Assembly (NCBI GenBank): GCA_037176705.1
Contig: CM073899.1
Location: forward strand, 5,766,001 to 5,830,000
DNA length: 64,000 bases
Direction: 5' to 3'
DNA from: Molossus alvarezi
Taxonomy: Eukaryota; Chordata; Mammalia; Chiroptera; Molossidae
Shown here: piece by piece, positions 60,196 to 64,000 of the stretch
How the letters are laid out: every line of letters begins with the position of its first letter
Position numbering within the stretch: position 1 is the stretch's first letter
Translations under genes and position numbers: made by a program
Notes under the pieces: model-generated
Database searches by the model: none
Seen by the model: only the letters and a program-made list of their open reading frames with translations
What the model was told of the DNA's origin: nothing

Positions 60196-62049
60196 TTGCC
60201 CTCTTTTCACCATTTGAAAATCTGTCAAAAATGCAAATAAAATGCCTTTACTTCTCATTTAAGTTTCTTGCTGCCCAGGTATAATGCCACTTGAAATTAG
60301 TTTCTAATAATTTAACCTGTCTCATTTTCCAGCTAAAAGAAAAGTTATGCTACCATAAGGCAGAAAGAGCTTTTTGCTAAACCAATTGTTAAAAACAAGG
60401 CAACGGGCCCACAATCGAGTCACTTATGCTAAGTCCCACGTGACCAAAAGGAGATTTAATCATATTTTCAGCCTCTCCCAGAAATGGAATCTTAAACTAG
60501 TCAGTGAGGAGCTATCTGATTCGCACTAGTGAGGTATCTGACATCCCCTAGGAAAGTGTTCTTGTCCCAACCAATCCATGTTTTGCAGAGTGACTTTCTT
60601 GTGCCTGTAAGTCTTTAATCTGGTACAGCTCCTTGGAGCTCCTTTCTATTGGCTAGATGAGATGCTGCCTGAATCAAGAATCGTTGAATAAAGCCAACAT
60701 CTTTAAAATTTACTCGGTTCAGTTTTGTTTTTTAACACACTGAATTTCTTCAGTTATTAAAAGTTCTCTGGAATAAAACTTTTTTTTTCTCAGCGGCTGA
60801 ACTGAGACCTGTACCTCACTGTGTAGTCTGAGGAGTCTTATCAGATTAAACAAATACAAGACAAATGATGAAGTCCACAGGCAGATCTATGAGTATGACC
60901 ATTTGGTAGAATAATCTATTCACTATTTGATCAAAAACACAGATGCAACATACAGGACATGAAAATCTATTATAGGAAAGTTGCTTAAATCCAAACTCCG
61001 CCTCTTAATAAATTGTCAAATATTTTGTGTTAAAATGGAGACTTGATAAAGTTGAAACATTCATTGATATGTAGTTAAGCCTACTCTACACCATAATAAT
61101 TAGATAAAAGTAAAATATTAATAATCAAATTTGGGGAATTCTCCACCTGGTATCCTCTGGCAGAAGTTTAATGTTGACCAAAAACATGACTTTTGTGCTT
61201 TCTCAGGCAAGTCTCTGATCCATTTTGTACCTTATTTCTCAATTCATTGATCACACTGAATTATTCACAGCTAAGCATCTTTTCCCTTTCCTACTTCTTG
61301 TTAATTGTGGGTTAAGATCTCAGTTGTTGCTTTTCAATTGATAATGTGTTGAACAAAAATTTTTAAATACGAGACAAGTTCAACCTGCTCTGCAGCTGCT
61401 CCAATTCCAGACTGGAACTAGGAAAAAGTGTGTACAAGAAACATGATCTGCCCATATTGTCAAAAGCATTAACGTTGCCTCCTAGGGTTTTTAAACTTCT
61501 CACATTCAGCTAAAAATGACAGATGCACTTAAGCTACATTTGCAAGAGCCATATTTGACCAATCTTTTTGCTACTCTTAAGTGGTTTATTAAAGTATTGC
61601 CTTCCATTTTCTATACTCCTGACCCCATCTTATTTCTCCTACAGAAATCAACTAAAAGGCTTAGAACAAAGATCTTAGAGTACGTTAAATAGTTTGGCAA
61701 ATAGATCCCCCTTCTTTCTCCAGATCCGATAGCTATCACATCTTCTTTGGATTCTATCTTAAGAAAAATGTATAGAAATATACGCAGTATTAACTAGGGT
61801 TACGTATTAGAGGTTAATTTCAATCTCACCTAGATATGCATAAAAAATATTCCATCTTCCCTTCTCTCCCTTCTCACTCACAAGCCAACACATACTCTCT
61901 ACAAGCAGGAGCGACAAGGAAGAGCAGGAATTTCAGGCAGATGAGGAATATTGATTAACTCGAGTCCTTTTGTTAAGGCGATTTCGCGATTGAACAGAGC
62001 ACTGGTGGGTGAACCTAGGAGAAGCACATTTTTTAAACTAAGCCTTTTC

Positions 62050-62600
62050 AAGGGCAGATGCCAAGGTGAGCAGTGCTCCCAGGGTTCCTCCGCAACGTGA
62101 AAGGGTTTGTGAATGACTGTGACAGCCCAGAGCACCGCGCTGCATCGGTCCCCGCCAGGGTGGCGCGCACACGCGCGCACCACAAAGCCCGCAGTAGCTG
62201 GCAGGCCCGCGCGGGCAGGCAGGGGACAGCTCCCCTCCGCCGGCCGCTGCGGGCTCTCCCAGCGGCTGGGAAGGTCGCGGCCGGCCTTACCTCGGGGGCT
62301 GCTTTCCTGGAAGTACGGCGGGGCGGTGGGGGTGACGTTTCCCGAGTGGGGGGCTGACAGCAGAGGCGAGCGCTCGTCCGCCCCGTCAGCAGCCATGACT
62401 GCGGCAGCGGCGGCCGGGCGGGACCGGCGGGGCGGCCGCTCCAGAGGTGCCGGGCTGCGGCTGCCGCGCCCGGGCCAGGACGTGTCACCAGGCGGGGACC
62501 GGGAGGCGGGCGCGCCGGGAGCCGGACGTGGGGAGGGGAGGCAGAGGGAAAGAAAGAGCGGAGATCGGAGAAGGGGCGGGGGAGGGGACCCGGGAGGTGG
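62050..62600 (-). promoter_or_regulatory. PIP4P2: CpG island and promoter of PIP4P2
   Basis: CpG-dense sequence surrounding exon 1 and its upstream flank. There is no TATA box; the start site is probably within about 100 bp upstream of the ATG (62400-62500). Long frames on both strands in this island are by-products of base composition. Confidence 0.8.
62291..62396 (-). CDS. PIP4P2: PIP4P2 exon 1 with start codon
   Basis: ATG at 62396-62394 with G at -3 and G at +4 (good Kozak context). It reads [20 protein letters not shown] then [15 protein letters not shown] and one G before GTAAGG. It is 106 nt. The acidic dileucine motif ERSPLL is an endolysosomal sorting signal type. Beyond 62291 the apparent frame runs into the intron. 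Confidence 0.97.
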
Positions 62601-63330
62601 GGACCCGGGAGAAGGAGACCAGGGAGGCGGAGACCAGGGAGGCGGAGACTAGGGAGGAAGAGACTTGGGAGGAGGACCAGGGAGGAGGGGACCTGGGAGG
62701 TGGGGACCCGGGAGGAGGAGACCCGGGGACGGGGGTGGGTGTGTGTGTAGGCAGGGGAAGGAGACTAGGGAGGAGGAGACCAGGGAGGATAGGGAGGAGA
62801 GGACCTAGGAGGTGGGGACCTGGGAGGAGGAGCAGGGGAAGAAGACTATGGAGGAGGAGACCAGGGAGGAGGGGACCTGGGAGAAGGGGACCTGGGAGGA
62901 GGAGACCAGGGAGGAGGGGACCTGGGAGGTGGGGACCTAGGAGGAGGAGACCAGGGAGGAGGGGACCTGGGAGGAGGGGACCAGGGAGGAGGGGACCTGG
63001 GAGGAGGGGACCTGGGAGGAGGGGACCAGGGAGGAGGGGACCAGGGAGGAGGGGACCTGGGAGAAGGGGACCTGGCAGAAGGGGACCTGGGAGGAGGGGA
63101 CCTGGGAGGTGGGGACCCGGGAGGAGGGGACCCGGGAGGAGGAGACCCGGGAGGAGGGGACCTGGGAGGAGGGGACCTGGGAGGAGGGGTCCTGGGAGGA
63201 GGAGACCAGGGAGGAGGGGACCTGGGAGGAGGGGACCTGGGAGGATAGGGAGGAGGGGACCTGGGAGGTGGAGACCCGGGAGAAGGGGCAAAGAGAGGGC
63301 AGGGACCCGGAGGCGGGGATCCGGGAGGAG
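62575..63330. repeat. 15-bp G-rich minisatellite upstream of PIP4P2
   Basis: About 45 imperfect units of GACCTGGGAGGAGGG, with variants such as GACCAGGGAGGAGGG and GACCCGGGAGGTGGG. The period is a multiple of three, so both strands carry long repeat frames (GRRGP and PLLPG pentapeptides), which are not genes. The + strand is purine-rich with many G-runs. Confidence 0.95.
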
Positions 63331-64000
63331 TGACCTACCCTGGAGGGGTAAAGCAGGAGGAAGGGGCTGCAGCCCTTCGCTCTAGGCTTGAGGTTTCAGT
63401 AACTGAGGAGCAGGGTGAGCATCGGCCAGGCCAGCGAGGGACAGCAGGGAAAGGCTGCCGCGATGGGGGATCTCAAGTTCAGCCCCTCCCGGTGAGAGTC
63501 CTGCTGTCCGTTCTTCCTTGGGGGCTGCTTCTTTTGCTAGATAATCATTTTTCAACATCTGTCATCTAAGAGGAAGTAAAATTTTGATGTTTTATTAATT
63601 TTTTAATACCTGTTTGGTACTCTAGCAATAGGGCCTTATTGAAACAATGCACACTAGTTTAGGGTTCATTTCACAAAGTAGGTTAACAATTTAGTTTTGT
63701 TTTTGTACTAAATTGTCCCTGGTACATAGACAATAAATAAGCTTATGACTAACATAGGACAACGAAAAACGATTTTCTTGAGATAATGCTTTAAAATTAT
63801 CTTTCCTGTGTAAAAGAGTAGGGGAAAAACAGCTGGGCGCCGTTATTGTTCTGCTTTCTGGCTTTATTTTGTTTCATTTTCTTTGTTTTTCTTTTTCGGT
63901 AGTTTGCTAGAGTGGTTTAAAATCAAAGTTTTGAATACGCCCAGATAAAAACGTAATAGGAACATAGTCATGATCTTGAACGGTAATTCTTCAGTGTTTC
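63331..64000. other. Upstream flank of PIP4P2
   Basis: A moderately GC-rich stretch to about 63540, then AT-rich sequence to the window end. A possible 5' splice site CCCG then GTGAGA is at about 63490 on the + strand, but no exon or known gene could be recognised. Confidence 0.5.

Larger units (their letters stand above)
55937..62290 (-). other. PIP4P2 intron 1
   Basis: 6.4-kb GTAAGG-AG intron. It contains SINEs at 56623-56846 and 59228-59473, an L2/MIR-type end near 58400-58500 and MaLR LTR sequence at 60055-60195. Frames at 57487-57702 and 59716-59907 are not recognisable genes. Confidence 0.8.
34745..62480 (-). other. PIP4P2: PIP4P2 (TMEM55A) gene, complete coding region
   Basis: Seven coding exons on the - strand join in phase to a 257-residue protein, the length known for human PIP4P2: 62291-62396, 55788-55936, 51195-51301, 50104-50227, 44060-44112, 37051-37141 and 36153-36296. 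The enzyme is type II phosphatidylinositol-4,5-bisphosphate 4-phosphatase, yielding PtdIns5P on late endosomes and lysosomes. Visible are the dileucine signal ERSPLL at residues 8-13, several CxxC zinc-ribbon-like pairs, the CX5R motif CKDTSRR (Cys107, Arg113) and two membrane segments near the C-terminus. All introns are GT-AG. The gene appears intact. Confidence 0.97.

Noticed and set aside
62447..63385. 312-codon Arg/Gly/Pro-rich frame and the 268-codon Pro/Leu-rich frame opposite it
   Set aside because: Both come from the 15-bp G-rich minisatellite upstream of PIP4P2. No conserved domain and low complexity.

Overview
The window is mammalian nuclear DNA, almost certainly from a vespertilionid-type bat. 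About two dozen tRNA-derived SINEs of the Ves type are scattered through it: heads like GCCCTGGCCGGTTTGGCTCA, an A/B-box tRNA-like region, a CT-rich stretch and an A-rich tail. There are also hAT-like and mariner-like DNA transposon remnants and a full-length L1. Three genes could be recognised by translating spliced exons, with matching intron phases throughout. Their order agrees with human 8q21.3 as I remember it.

Layout. (1) 1 to about 9.2 kb, + strand: the last three coding exons of NECAB1 (1490-1567, 2883-2974, 7513-7541), encoding the end of its C-terminal ABM-type domain, followed by a 3' UTR. A 42-bp minisatellite lies in the last intron. (2) About 10.6 to 32.8 kb, - strand: all coding exons of C8orf88 (27068 down to 10851, 123 codons), a small protein with a canonical eIF4E-binding motif YSRDFLL. 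It converges tail-to-tail on NECAB1. One intron appears to use a GC-AG donor. Its non-coding first exon probably lies in the CpG island at 32.6-33.4 kb. Its first coding intron holds a roughly 7.8-kb L1 in antisense orientation, carrying three SINEs and a hAT-like fragment. (3) About 34.7 to 62.5 kb, - strand: the complete PIP4P2 (TMEM55A) gene, seven coding exons and 257 codons. The CX5R phosphatase motif, a dileucine motif and two membrane segments are intact. Its CpG-island promoter at 62.1-62.6 kb is flanked upstream by a 15-bp G-rich minisatellite.

The genes are not an operon or a joint system. NECAB1 is a neuronal EF-hand protein, C8orf88 a translation-initiation-binding protein and PIP4P2 an endolysosomal phosphoinositide phosphatase. 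C8orf88 and PIP4P2 are head-to-tail on the same strand.

I did not find a new defence or metabolic system. The observations most worth checking are the GC-AG intron, SINEs made only of the tRNA head (two with A-rich tails and one without any tail), a conserved stem-loop just before the SINE A tail, a long antisense reading frame in the L1 5' UTR, and G-rich arrays at both promoters. All open reading frames over about 200 codons are explained by tandem repeats, CpG islands or the L1.
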